Part shown: one piece after another, positions 11,581 to 22,743 of the stretch
How positions within the stretch are numbered: the stretch's first letter is position 1
Layout: every line of letters starts with the position of its first letter
Assembly: GCF_000218685.1 (NCBI RefSeq)
Contig: NW_006763292.1
Span: 1,375,283 to 1,439,282, forward strand
From: Serpula lacrymans var. lacrymans S7.9
Lineage: Eukaryota; Basidiomycota; Agaricomycetes; Boletales; Serpulaceae
Length of the DNA: 64,000 nucleotides
Direction: 5' to 3'
Program-made: the position numbers and the translations under genes
Notes under the pieces: generated by a model
Databases searched by the model: none
Seen by the model: only the letters and a program-made list of their open reading frames with translations
What the model was told of the DNA's origin: nothing

Positions 11581-12589
11581 TACAAAAGACGTCATCTAAT
11601 GGTTTTTCAATCAGCCAGTAAAACCATCCAGTAAGAAAAAGAGTGACCTACCCTGTATCTGTAGCTGAGATTGACTTGTGAGGCTTGAGCATAAGCCAAT
11701 GGAGGCAGCTCAGTGTAATCACTGCTGTCTCTCAGATAATTTGATAAGCATAGTGTTTCCACATGATAAAGTAGGGTCCTAACTGACTATTTTGTTGATG
11801 GTGATCCTTGTAGCAATAGACTGTAGTAGTATGGAGGTTAGGCTGTAATGTCCTTGAGGTGAAGTAGAACCTGCTCAAACTTTGGGTAAGCATGATATAT
11901 CAGTCTACGCTACTTTTATGTGTCCTTCTATCACCAATAACATGAATAGTATATCTATCCTCAGTATGCTTGATCCATTTTTGAGAGATGAATTGAATTA
12001 TAACAGGTGTGAGTAAGCAGGTAAGCCTGGAAAATTATCCACTATCTTGACTAGAATAGAGTATTCTTCAGGAAGGCAATGCTCTATCTGTAAGAAAATG
12101 TATTAAAATCATATATGTCCACAAGAAAAAAAACCTTTGATTCAATCCACTCAAACACCTCAAAATACCTGCAGATTGCTGTAGGTGGGTCAGTGTACTC
12201 ACTGGTTATCATTGCAGGTCTTGACCTTTGCTGGATACTGGGCTGAGTGAGCAGCAAAGTTGTTTGCGATATGGCCAAATGTCTGAGGTATCGTATTGAT
12301 TTGTTCACAAATAATACCCACTGTTTGTTGATTGCAGGAGCTGCTTCCTCTTAGCCTCCCTGCCTTTTTCCTCAAGGATACAGTTCTAATCCTTGATTTC
12401 ATTCCTCTCAAGTGAGTTTTTCTTTCTTCTTGCATGTATAGATGACTTACCTTTGTTCACCAATGGAGGAAATGGCACACAGCAATTTCAATGCGTCCAT
12501 TTTTCTTGGTGGAATAGGTATAGTACATCAGTAAGTTGTTTTATGTTAGTTATGGTTTGTGCTGTCTTAACAGAGTGTATACAGGGTCA
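11581..12589. other. Decayed sequence, possibly upstream part of the dioxygenase remnant
   Basis: Minus-strand ORFs (12308-12084, 12435-12199) lie upstream of the dioxygenase remnant in its own orientation. One is basic at its N-terminus (RKKAGRLRG). No domain is recognisable. Confidence 0.25.
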
Positions 12590-13877
12590 TGATGCTCTAG
12601 CAGAGCATCCAGATAGACTTGTTGGTGCCAACCAGAGTCAAACTTTGCCTTACCTATCCAGTGAAATTGAACAGAATAAACAGCTTTATGTTAACCTTCA
12701 AGCCTTTGGTGAGGTGTATATTGAACATTTTAAAGCAGTGGAGAGAAGACAGCCAGTTTCTTGAAGAATTAACCAGGGAACTAGATTCCCATGCAAGTAA
12801 TGAATGTCATGATATGGCATGCTCAGGCTCATCCTAAGTCAAAGAAACCACAGCCAACTTACTCACCATCTCATATTATACAAAGAATGGATCTTTGGTC
12901 AAGATACCACCCTGTCAGAGGGGACTGTGGCGTCTAATGTGGAGGAACTTTGCAATTTTTTAAATACCAAAGGCCCTGGATCTGGTGGATATATTATGTG
13001 TGGTTGGTGCCAGGTATATTCCCCAAATTTCTACACAGAATACAAAAAAAGGCAGGAGGACAAAATATGACAAAATAGCATCATTCTTTAATAAGGTAAG
13101 CTATTATTCTATAAAGAACTTTTACTAGTTAGCTTAATGTGAGATAGGTTGTCAATGATGACTTGCAATCAGTTTTAATGGATGCTTCAATGAGGAAGTC
13201 ACGCTAATGGGTGTCATCTGCGGAAAGGCTGGTGTCTGATAGACGCAAACCAGACCTAATGCTTGTTGATGATGCCATGGATGGGGGCTATGCCTGGCTT
13301 CATCTGCTCTCTACGTGCAAGGTCAAATATATGGATCTTCCCCACTTTGTCAACCTTGCCATAAGCCAGTTGGCAGATACTGCATTGGTCGTTCTTTGCA
13401 AGCAAGTTGCTAGGAGATTTTACATTGGATTGTCTCTCTGCGGGCCCATACTAAGGATATCACTACTCACCAGAGGAGGCAACACTACCACTTCACCATT
13501 TGACATTAATAGATACCCTGAGCTATTTATCAGGACCATAATCTTTCTTTGCTACTCACAGACTAGATGGCTAGGCTACAACTATGCTATGGATTACAAC
13601 AATGAGGGTGTGCTAGTTTTGCATGTTGAGCAAAGTGCAGCTACTCTACTCTGTAAAGTTGTTGCAATCCTCTTCAAGCCAACAGGCCTGAAGAGCCAAA
13701 AGGGTTATGGTGGCGGAGGTCTCTGGTGATGGGCCTTGTGCACCTGGAAATCCTGACTACGTCATTATCAAATATTACTGGCTTACCACTGGCACTCCTT
13801 CCAACAGCAACATTCATGATAAGCTAGAAGACTTGAAAAGAGATCCATTCTTTGTAGGTTACAATGAAAGCTCCTCA

Positions 13878-14575
13878 CACAGCAAGCATAACCAACTTTT
13901 GTCACACCCAAAATCAATGAAAAAGTCTGAAAGTAGTTAAAATATTTAATTGCATTTTGGACCTACAAGACTTTATCAGAATAATGTATTTTGTTAACAT
14001 ATTTCTACATATTCACACAAAAATATAGTATTTATGGGGATATGTCAACAAAAATACATCATTTTGTAGGTCCAAAATGCAATCAAATATTTCAGCTACT
14101 TTCAGACTTTTCCATCAATTATGAGTATTGTTACGATAACACAATTTTCGGACCTTTCCTTCTTTTTCATTCTCCGCTTTAACCTTGTACACTTCAGCTT
14201 TCACACATGGTGCCACGCGGCACTTCCCCTTTTGTTCAAACTCCTCTTTCTCGCACCGCATTACCTTCTTCTTATTTTAGATACAACTCTCTCACACAGT
14301 GGAGCTGGTCATGCGGGCTAGGCCCCATGACATCATCAGCCACTAACTTTATCAACTGTACAGTACATAAGTACAAACACTCTGTATTAGTATATATACC
14401 CCAATAGATCCAGGAGACTCCTCAGCGAGTCCTCCTGTTGTATACCAACAAACTCTCTGCAGCTTAAGGGGTAACCACTCCCTCATCACTACCTTTATAG
14501 TGTGTTCCTGTGTGCGCCAGAGTAACTAACTCTTGGTTGTTACAAGTATGACAAAAGTTGGTTATGCTTGCTGTG
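13878..14575. mobile_element. 277-bp MITE with long TIRs and TCA target duplication
   Basis: The left arm starts CACAGCAAGCATAACC at 13878 and the right arm ends in its reverse complement at 14575. Pairing extends for about 110 bp on each side through AAAAGTCTGAAAGTAG and GCATTTTGGACCTAC, leaving a loop of about 60 bp. A 3-bp repeat TCA flanks it (13875-13877, 14576-14578). CAC...GTG ends with a 3-bp duplication fit the CACTA/CMC superfamily, but that is inference. The right arm is interrupted by a complete solo LTR, so the element's own length is about 277 bp. Confidence 0.8.
14129..14544 (+). mobile_element. Solo gypsy LTR, family A, inside the MITE
   Basis: It begins TGTTACGATAACACAATTTTC and ends TTGGTTGTTACA, 416 bp. 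The duplication AGTAT is perfect (14124-14128 and 14545-14549). It is very similar to the LTRs of the gypsy A element at 37242 and 40331, so it belongs to the youngest subfamily seen here. Confidence 0.95.
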
Positions 14576-15892
14576 TCATCCATCTTCCATTATCCTGACA
14601 ATCACCAGCTTTACCCTTCTGCATCTTTTGACAATATCATCAGATCTGGAAATCCAAAAGTGGATGTTTTATATGATAGGGCAAACACTGGTTGGGACAA
14701 CACACATTTTTTACCAGGAATTCCAATCAGAGACCATTGCCTTTCACCACATCAACCCTTGTGCCATCTATTGCATATCCTGGGACACTTATTCAGGACA
14801 CAACCAAGGTCATCATGAGCACTGCTGGAGTTTCAGAGTTGGCTGCCTTGGAGAACTGTACACATCAATGCATGGCCATGAAAACAGTTGGGGTAGAAAT
14901 TGTGTGGTTTTCCTGTGTACGTAAAATGCTGGACGGGATCATTGGTGTTTTACTTGGTAAACCAAGAATTATTTATGTTCATCTCATCACTTGCTAATAT
15001 CTGGCTACACAGGCCTTCAGAATGGTTACCTGAGATGTGGTCTTATTCATTGTGATGTCAGTGATGGCAATTCATGGCTTCAAGTCAAGGCTGCTTGCCC
15101 CATTTTGCTGTCTCAGATTGGCCTGTTAACATCAGTAATGGCTGGTATCCACAGTGTCTCGGAGTTTTAGGAGATTGGGCAATGGCTGAAGATGTTCAAA
15201 TTGGTGATGCTGACAGGACCACAAAATATCTGACCATGAGTTCTCTTATTTGATTACAATAGAATTATTTCTTATATCTTTGGAATATTCAGGGGACGTA
15301 TCCTTATCAAGCTATAGGCAGGATTCTACAACCTGACATGCCACATGACTACATCCATGACATGGAGTCCACTCTGGATGTTATGGTTGATCATGGTCAA
15401 CTGCAAAAGCCTCTACTGTCAACAAATCAACTGGGATGAGAAAGCAAAGCAAACTGCTGCTGGCAAAAAACCTGTGTCATCAAAGCGCTCAGCCCCTCAG
15501 AAACAGAAGTCTCCGAAATCACCACCTCATCAGCACAGTGATGTCTCATTACACAGTTCCATTACCTCTGGCTACAAAAAGAATCTCCCTAGGAATGGTA
15601 CTAAGGGAGGCATCCTGAATATCCCATCTCATCAGTCACAACTCTCTTCTCATAGTAAACAGGACAATATTCCTGCCTGGGTCAAATGCAAATGGGGGTG
15701 TCACACACTTGACGCCTACACAGTAGCAATGGAAAATATTTTGCTCTCGCGCCTACACTTAATGACATGCAATCCTTATTTCTGCAGCCATGTGTCTGTC
15801 AGGGCAGGGATGGTCAAGCTTTTCAGTGCATTCATGTGGAGTGAAACACTTAGTCCTCCCCCCAAACATATTTCACACTAAGAGATGGTGGA

Positions 15893-16301
15893 TGTGACAA
15901 CACCAACAAGCAAGACACAGTCTTGGGGCACTGGAGCACAATGAAAACAACACTCAAAAGAAGAGGAAGAGGTGGGAGTGGTTACCCATTAGGATTCAAC
16001 AAGTTAGTTGTTGGTAGACAACAGGAGAACTTGCTGAGTCCTTCCCCATGTATTGCTCCTGTATATATACTAAAATATATGAGGTACTGTACAGTTGTAA
16101 ATAAATATTAAAGTCCGATGTCTAGCATGTGACCGGTCACATGATTGGTCTAGACACTTGGTCAGGTGATGTGACTATGAAAAGTCCGAAAATGTAAAGT
16201 AAAGTAAATGGTCACATGACTGGTCATGTGACTTGGAAAAATAAAAGTAACAGTACAAAAAAGGTGAAGTGTAAGTAGGTACTGGTATGTCAATTGTAAT
16301 A
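15893..16301 (-). mobile_element. Solo LTR, family C, with target duplication
   Basis: On the plus strand it starts TGTGACAACACC and ends TCAATTGTAATA. GTGGA is duplicated at 15888-15892 and 16302-16306. The sequence is the reverse complement of the LTR at 56001-56365, including GTATATATACT and a run of CATGTGAC palindromes. It interrupts the tail of the FunK1 pseudogene. Confidence 0.92.
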
Positions 16302-16552
16302 GTGGATATTGTGAAAGATATAAGAGGAATGGTATTGAGCCTAAGTCTGATAGGGTGGGAGCATCTGTGGAGGTTATCACTGCTGGAAGAGGAAGGTACC
16401 AGCTGCAGCTCCAGGACATGAAGAAACCATCTCTCTTGTCTTCGCCTGCCAACCATTATAATCTTCCAGATTCACCCTTATCTGGGCCCAGCAAGCCTTC
16501 AAGCAGGCTTAGTGGAAATAAACACAATTCAGACAGAAATAACAAGGAATAA

Positions 16553-18121
16553 AATAATTATATACATTCAAGCATGTCATATGGTCTAAATCAGAGTCTA
16601 TGTGGATAATAAAGGAACATTCAAAGGAAGATATAGCAGACTAAGGTCCGGGGCAACATATTGGAGTGGGGGTCTAGAGTATTATATGGGAGCAAGCTCC
16701 AACAAGAGCATGCTGAATGGCAGAACATGAGAAACATCAACCTGAGAAACCCACAATACTAGAAACTTGGATTTAAGGGATTGTGGTGCTTGTAAAAGCT
16801 CAGGTCTCTATCTGACTTGTGGCATAGATAGGATGAGCAAATAAATATAGTGTTATTCTTTGACTTAATAAAAACATTCCAAAAATGGCATATTTATAAT
16901 TTATCTAAAATAATAGAGAGGCTCTTCCTAATATGGGTAAAAAGTGTGACACTATGACTTTGTTCTTATTTTCTCAATATCAAAGTGTTTAAATATTCTG
17001 GAAAAACAAGTGATCTGGCAGTTCATACCTTTAATTTGTCTATATACTCTGACTTCATTTTTATAGGCCTTTGGTTCTTTTGTATTGAGTGCAATGATAT
17101 TGTCCTTGATAAAGTAACTATAAGAGTCAGATTTATACCTTCTACCCCTTTTGTGTATACTCAAAAAGTATCTTAACCCAACTATTCACCCCAAGCAACT
17201 TTTATAAAGCAGCAATTTGTGTCTCTCCTATTGAGGTTTACGATAGGAAAAAAAATACCTTTTTACTAAGGGGCATATTAGCAGTTTTTGCTGAGCTCAT
17301 AACCTGTTAATTTGATAAACAGAAAATACTGCTGTATAAATAGTGAGTATAATATTCTGCTAATATAAAATATATGAGTTGCCACCTCAGTTGATATAAA
17401 AATGATTGACACAATATATAATTATGTTGGAACAGAGACAATTAAGTGTTTGGGAAATTTTGTTAACTGTCAACTGCTTAAAAATACATTTTGAATATTT
17501 TTGTTAGTTACATTTTGGTTGAAGAGTAGTGTCATATTGTATGTATCAATTGGTGACATTTATAATGTTAATTTCATTAAAACAGTAAATTTCATGAGGA
17601 AATATTTTAACTACATAATAAATGAAGTAACAATTATTCTAGTATATATATAGAATATATTGGCAAGATACAATCAAATTTATACTTATTGTAAATACAT
17701 TTACAATGTTTTACATATGATACTACCCATAACATACAGTACACATTATAAAAATATCTTAAATGTGACTTGAATGACATTAAAATGTATCTTGAATAAT
17801 ATTTAAAATGATATCAGCATGCATTATAAGAATACATGTCAGACATATTAGAAAATTATTAAATATATATATAAGATATTTTGTTACACATATGGCTTCT
17901 TCATTTTAGCTTTATTCAAAATATTCTTGCCAGAAATATGTTAAAAACATGGTGGAGACATAATAAATGTTATTAAAATATAACTATAATGTATCACACA
18001 GTTATATTGTGGAAACATTGTGTCTGAGTCTCAAATATATTTAACATGTATCTGGTGGAAACATTGTTTTGTTCCCTTGGTGTTACTTGTAGAGGCATTG
18101 AGTTTGTTGATTGTAGCCCAA
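16553..18121. other. AT-rich intergenic sequence, no gene
   Basis: This is strongly AT-rich, with many TATATA runs and poly-A/T tracts and stops in all frames. The short ORFs here are not credible. It ends at the TAGTG target site of the copia element. Confidence 0.5.
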
Positions 18122-18126
18122 TAGTG

Positions 18127-18345
18127 TGACAAAACCGGATAAACCCGGTCTCTGCTAAAGCAGCCATTCTAGGAGTCATTATACTGTAGCGAGTAGCACC
18201 TCCGACTATAAGTAGTAGGGGGTTTAGTATAGGAATTCCTCAGTCATTTTCATAGCCTCTCGGGCAGCGGCTGAGATATGTTACATTACATTTATTAGAG
18301 ACCACCTTAAACTAACATCTATTGTAGTTTCACTTAGATTTATTA
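18127..18345 (+). repeat. copia 5' LTR
   Basis: It is 219 bp. It carries the AGGAGTCATTATACTGTAG, AGTAGTAGGGGGTTTAG and CCTCTCGGGCAGCGGCTGAG blocks common to all copies. Relative to its own 3' LTR it lacks the ATTGTTCTCC repeats but keeps a block beginning ATATGTTACATTAC. Confidence 0.92.
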
Positions 18346-18357
18346 GGTTATGAGCCC
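18346..18357 (+). promoter_or_regulatory. copia primer binding site, half initiator tRNA-Met
   Basis: GGTTATGAGCCC abuts the LTR with no spacer and is the exact complement of GGGCUCAUAACC, the anticodon arm of initiator tRNA-Met. Drosophila copia and several other Pseudoviridae prime from such an internally cleaved half-tRNA and not from the CCA end. Confidence 0.85.
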
Positions 18358-18699
18358 TGGTGGTGCAAAAGCTACGCAGGAAATAATTCTTATTTGAAAT
18401 GGCAACCTCGGAACCATGACCACAGCACACAATACTGTTCAATTGAGAACTTCTGGGAAGTGTCTAGCCACTTGCTGAGAGCTAACAGGGACAGAACTAG
18501 AGTCCAGTATGAGTAACTAAAGAATAGGAATACTGGACTCTGCAATACTAGTCCGAAGTTTTGTAAACAAAGGTAAACAAATCAGCCACAAAGGCGAAAT
18601 TATATAATGCTCAGTGAATACTGAACAATAGAGCAAAAAGAATAAAGAGGAAAGTGATTTAGCAAGAAGGGAAAATAGATAGCACAACTAGATGCAGAA
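18358..18699 (+). other. copia leader region
   Basis: This untranslated leader includes GTGTCTAGCCACTTGCTGAG, GTCCGAAGTTTTGTAAACAA and CAGAATCACCAAAACTAACA. The same blocks recur at 26775-27090, showing that they belong to the family. Confidence 0.7.
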
Positions 18700-19192
18700 T
18701 CACCAAAACTAACAGATACATCCACATGTTCAGTTTTCACTGGACCCAACAATTTTCAGATATGGAAACTCCAAATCATCTCAAAGCTACATCAGGAAAA
18801 AGTTATCCGGGTTGTTACTGGAGAGGAGCTTAAGCCCTAACCAGGAAAACCCACCTCCTTGGAGGATCCTGAAATCACCTGGATACTTAAGGATGAGAAG
18901 GCGCATGAAATCATCCAGGACCACATCTCTAATGCCCTCCTAATGAGGACTGGAGACCTCACCAGCTCCTAGGAGTTATTTGATATTCTTATTCCAGCAA
19001 CTCACCAAATTGTTCTGGGATGGGACATCATCTATCCAGGACCACATTGTAAAAATCCGGACAATTGATTCACACCTCTCCGGAATGAAACTAGGAGTTG
19101 ATGCCAAACTCATGGCCTTCGCTCTTCTCCAATCTCTCCCATGCACTCCTGAATGGCAAATAATTCAGTCATCGGTAATCAAACACGATTGA
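18700..19192 (+). pseudogene. copia gag remnant
   Basis: From about 18739 the frame reads FTGPNNFQIWKLQI, a typical start of the copia gag (UBN2-like) domain (F-x-G-x-N-(F/Y)-x-x-W). HEIIQDHISNALLMRTGD, then LTKLFWDGTSSIQDHIVKIR and SHLSGMKLGVDAKLMAFALLQSLP follow. In-frame stops near 18838 and 18970 and a frameshift near 19190 disable it. Confidence 0.7.
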
Positions 19193-20773
19193 AGAAAATA
19201 AATTTACCTTTGATGCAGTTGAGATCCAGATCACTGCAGAAGTTGCACAACAGTCAGGAAAGGCCCCTGGAGGTTCCAAATCAGCACCCAAGTCCAAGGA
19301 GAAGTGGTGTGACTTCCACAAAGCCAAGTCACACAACACCTTGGAGTGATGAACACTCCAGTCAGCTGAAAAAGGTCAAAAAAAAGAAGGGAAAGGAAAA
19401 ACACAAGGATAAAGGAAAAGAAAAGACAAAGGCAAATACAGCGGAGCAATCATCTGGATCTGACTCCAAGGAGGAACAGAGTCATATTGCATTGGAACAT
19501 GTACATATTTCCAAGCCCCTTGCTAAACACATTCAAGCTTACCTTGTGTTGGAACCCAATAAGACCAAAACAACAATCATCATTGACTCCGGAGCAACAT
19601 CCCACATGGTCCCTCACCGCTCCTGGTTTGAGCCAGCAACATACCATGTTCTACATCCTCCAAGGACAATCAGTTTTGGGGATGAATCCTCTGTAAATGC
19701 CATTGGAATTGGAACAGTAATCCTACAAGCAACTGTTGGCAAAAAGGACTACAGTATTGCACTTTCAAATGTCTTACTTGTGCCAAACTTTACTTTAGCA
19801 CTTATCTCTGTCCACAAATTGTCTAAAACGGGGTTATCAACACTTTTTCCAGCAGGGTCAAATACTTGTGAAGTTCGGAAAAAGAAGGAACTTATCCTCA
19901 CTGCCTTACACAAGCAAGGACTTTATCACATCCAAGCAAAACCTGAAATTAACCCGGAGTCAGCTTTTGCAGCAGTAGATATATTTATTGCACAGGAGAA
20001 TGGGACAGATTGGAATGGACCGCTTGCAACGGATGGTTACAAAAAGACAGCTCCAGGACATAGACACCCTTACCGGAACCCCGGAGTTTTGTGAACCTTG
20101 TGCTTTAGGAAAGATGAAGAAATTACCTTTCAAGTCCACTGGAGGAAACTGAGCCAAGTGCCCCATACAAATTGTGCACACAGATGTTGGAGGACCAATC
20201 AAACCAACCTCCAGGGAGGGTTTTTGTTACTGGATTATTATTGTAGATGATTTTTCCAAATTTCCATGGATATATTTCCTAAAACACAAAAGTGAAGCAC
20301 TGGAACAATACAAGCAATGGAAAGAAGATGTCCAAACATTCTTCCGAACACATTTGGGAGAAGAAAACTCCACTGAACTGTACACATAATTCCTCCGGAG
20401 CGATGGGGGAGGAGAATATACTGGCAATGCATTCAAAAATCAACTCCAAGGAGATGGTGTCATCCAAGAAACTACAGCTGTAGATACTCCGGAACAAAAT
20501 GGCATTGCAGAACGCATGAATCAGACATTGGCTACATTAGCAACCACTATGCACCATGATTCTAAGCTCCCAAGGTCATTCTGGGTAGATGCCATGCAAA
20601 CAGCTGCATATATCACAGCACGCAGCCCAGCATCAGGACTCCATGGAAAGACCCCATATGAAATACTGTTTAAAAGGAGAGTTGATCCAACTTTGCTTCG
20701 CCCTTTTGGATGCCAAGCATATGCCTTGATTCCGAAAGACAAAAGGCAAGGGAAGTTTTACTCCAAGGGGCGC
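19153..20773 (+). pseudogene. copia protease and integrase, interrupted
   Basis: The aspartic protease motif IIIDSGATSHM lies at about 19576-19608. A Lys-rich linker precedes it. GAG-pre-integrase follows (FCEPCALGK, about 20090), then the integrase core. The core residues are visible as HTDVGGP (about 20178), RSDGGGEY (about 20397) and PEQNGIAERMNQTL (about 20488), giving the D,D,E triad. Stops occur near 20094 (frameshift), 20150 and 20387. The frame is cut at KGR (20773) by the inserted element; its continuation KAIMIGYTHGKQAY resumes at 22744. Confidence 0.85.
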
Positions 20774-22739
20774 TGTCATGCACCAAAGTTGATTGGTAGC
20801 ATGGACAGGTGTCAATAACGAAGCGAATATTCAAAAAGACTCGCCTTTGCGCCACACAGGCACAGTGACACGTGAGTAGCAATCCAGTCACGCTCACCTT
20901 TGCTTTTCCATTTGGTACTTTCCGTGTTTCGGCATTTCAGCAAATTTTTGCGTCGCCACTGGCTACACATTGCATTGCGCCCTCGCTTTTGTTGTTTCCC
21001 TTACTCCCCTTCCTTTGCCTAGCCCCACCATGGGCCCCTTCCTCTCCTTTTTATTCTCACCCAACGGTCGTTTCTGGATCCCCATTCTAATCCACCTTTT
21101 TGTCACCTCCACCCTCCTCCTCCTCATCTTATTTGCATCCCCACCATTTCTGATGTCACCACTTCCTATCCGCTTCTATCGCCAATCTGTCGACTACCAC
21201 GTGCCACTGCTGATATCAGCAAAGCCCCAGCGGCCGGTTCAAATAGGGCAACAGGTCCATCTTTATGACGTCGATCTACCATCATATACTACCAAAACAT
21301 CGGTCACTCATCTTGCCTGGTTGGAGCGTGTGTGGGTAATTTTTGAGCTGGAGAAGGTTCATCCCCTTGCATCGCCCATGTTCATTGCTGTCCCATTCAC
21401 TTGGGTACACTTATCTTTTGTCCATCATCTTCGCTACAGCTACACCTACTGACAAATTATGACATTTGTTTATAGCATGAGAAAACATGCATTGGCCAGG
21501 GCTTGAACCTGGGACTCCAGCTTTCATGGTCTGGTGCTTTACCAACTAAGCTACCAAGGCGTACTTGGAAAGCATACTGATTGGTTGCATGCCCAGAAGG
21601 TCCAGAATCACTGTACACGGGTGCGGATCCCATTGTGTTGTGATACCTACCACACGCTGCCTGGGACTCACTTGTTCCGAATTGGGACTACTCCTCTCCC
21701 TCCCTCGTTTGACCAGGTGGTCCAACACAACCAGTCCATTGGTAAGGCCATGGAACTGTCGGATTTGGACTAGGTGGTGGACTGGTGGCTCCAGTTTCTT
21801 TTTTTTCAGCAGAACATTCATTTACAGTGCGATTATTGTTGATTTTTGAATCATTTTTATGGACACATATTTTTTAGAATGCCTGACTGACAATAAAGGA
21901 ACTATGTTGATACTGATAGTGTTTTGCCTTGCCCTTTTTTTTACATGTATCTTCCCATGACATCATGATTTTCCTGCTCTCTTTTTGCTATTGGACTTCA
22001 CTTTATGGCTGTACAAACCTGTGACATTACTCACAGCATTCATTGTTCTATCCCTTTTTTCCCCTTTTTTTGACAATCTTATCCTGCACTACCTACGCAG
22101 GATTTGTCAGCATACATTCCTTCCTTCATGTTCTTTCTCATTCTTTTTGCACAGCTATACTGTGCATAGCCTACTTTTCTTTTACTATATAAACCCCTGT
22201 ATTTTACCTAGTAAAGAACAAGAACTCGAATCCAGACTTCTTCTCTAATCTCAAGTTCACTACTCACTACTACTTGTGATCCAGTGTGGTCACAACACTT
22301 CCCACTGCTACCACTGTTAACTGCTGTCATCGTCACTCGTCACTTTTCAAAAGTAATTGTCATCCCTTTCGATTAAAGTCCTTCTGAGCACTACAGTCTG
22401 TGCGTCAGGAGCCTGCTATCACTGGGAACTTTGTCACCTCATCATATTGTCATTCTCAAACCTACCTTGTGCTACTATTAGCAAGGTAGTGCTCGTCTAT
22501 ACTCGCCACAAAGCCCCTATCTTTCTATATTCCAACTATCCCTCCTCCTCAAAACCCACACCCATACATCACTGGGTTTTACTTTGAAGGATCGTTATAA
22601 ATACCACCCCACAAACAACCAGACCACTGCACTGTTCTAAGAGGCAAAACCCATAAACAAGTTCCGTGGAATCTGGGAGGATTGTGTGTTAGTTTGTTTT
22701 TGTGTGTGGTTTTTCTAACAACAGTTCTCATCATCGACA
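20774..22739. mobile_element. 1.97-kb TGTC...GACA insertion in copia pol
   Basis: The empty site is known from 6250-6270 (GGGGCGCAAAGCC). Here GCGC and GTGC flank the insert, fitting a 4-bp duplication with one C-to-T change. The ends TGTC and GACA are inverted. Inside are a long pyrimidine-rich stretch, a tRNA-like gene (21489-21560, minus), and a TATATAAACC box near 22183 followed by AGTAAAGAACAAGAACTCG, which resembles an LTR promoter and start region. There is no credible ORF: the 160-codon frame at 20970-21452 has no known motif. A large solo LTR or a non-autonomous retroelement is the best guess. Confidence 0.65.
21489..21560 (-). tRNA. tRNA-like sequence (pseudogene or SINE head)
   Basis: Read on the minus strand it gives a 7-bp acceptor stem with one mismatch, a 4-bp D stem, a perfect 5-bp T stem (CCAGG/CCTGG) with TTCAAGC loop, A box TAGCTTAGTTGG and B box GGTTCAAGCC. 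The anticodon arm is odd: five pairs including an A-G mismatch around an 8-nt loop. If the T in the loop is U33, the anticodon would read GAA. The same unit with 190 bp of shared flank is at 60811-61002. Confidence 0.55.
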
Positions 22740-22743
22740 GTGC

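Larger units (their letters stand above)
12590..16552 (+). pseudogene. FunK1-type fungal protein kinase, disrupted
   Basis: Pieces appear in the order of the FunK1 kinase family. RRKPDLMLVDD and a WLHLLSTCKVK stretch (13211-13330) come first, then GLSLCGPILRISLLTRGG...PELFIRTIIFL (13430-13550), and DYVIIKYYW (about 13757). The catalytic loop IHCDVSDGN follows (15045-15071; HRD has become HCD, with the Asp and Asn kept). After it come a DFG-like GDWAMA (about 15173), RTTKYLTM, and GTYPYQAIGRI...DYIHDMEST (15293-15370). A Ser/Pro/Lys-rich tail runs to a stop at 16552. Frames change several times, partly because of introns. The gene is also broken by a MITE at 13878, which carries an LTR, and by a solo LTR at 15893. 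Removing the MITE with one TCA restores the frame, so it entered an exon. N-terminal limits are uncertain. Confidence 0.6.

Noticed and set aside
20970..21452. A 160-codon plus ORF as a real gene within the copia insertion
   Set aside because: It is pyrimidine-tract-derived Pro/Leu/Ser-rich sequence without motif or conserved start.
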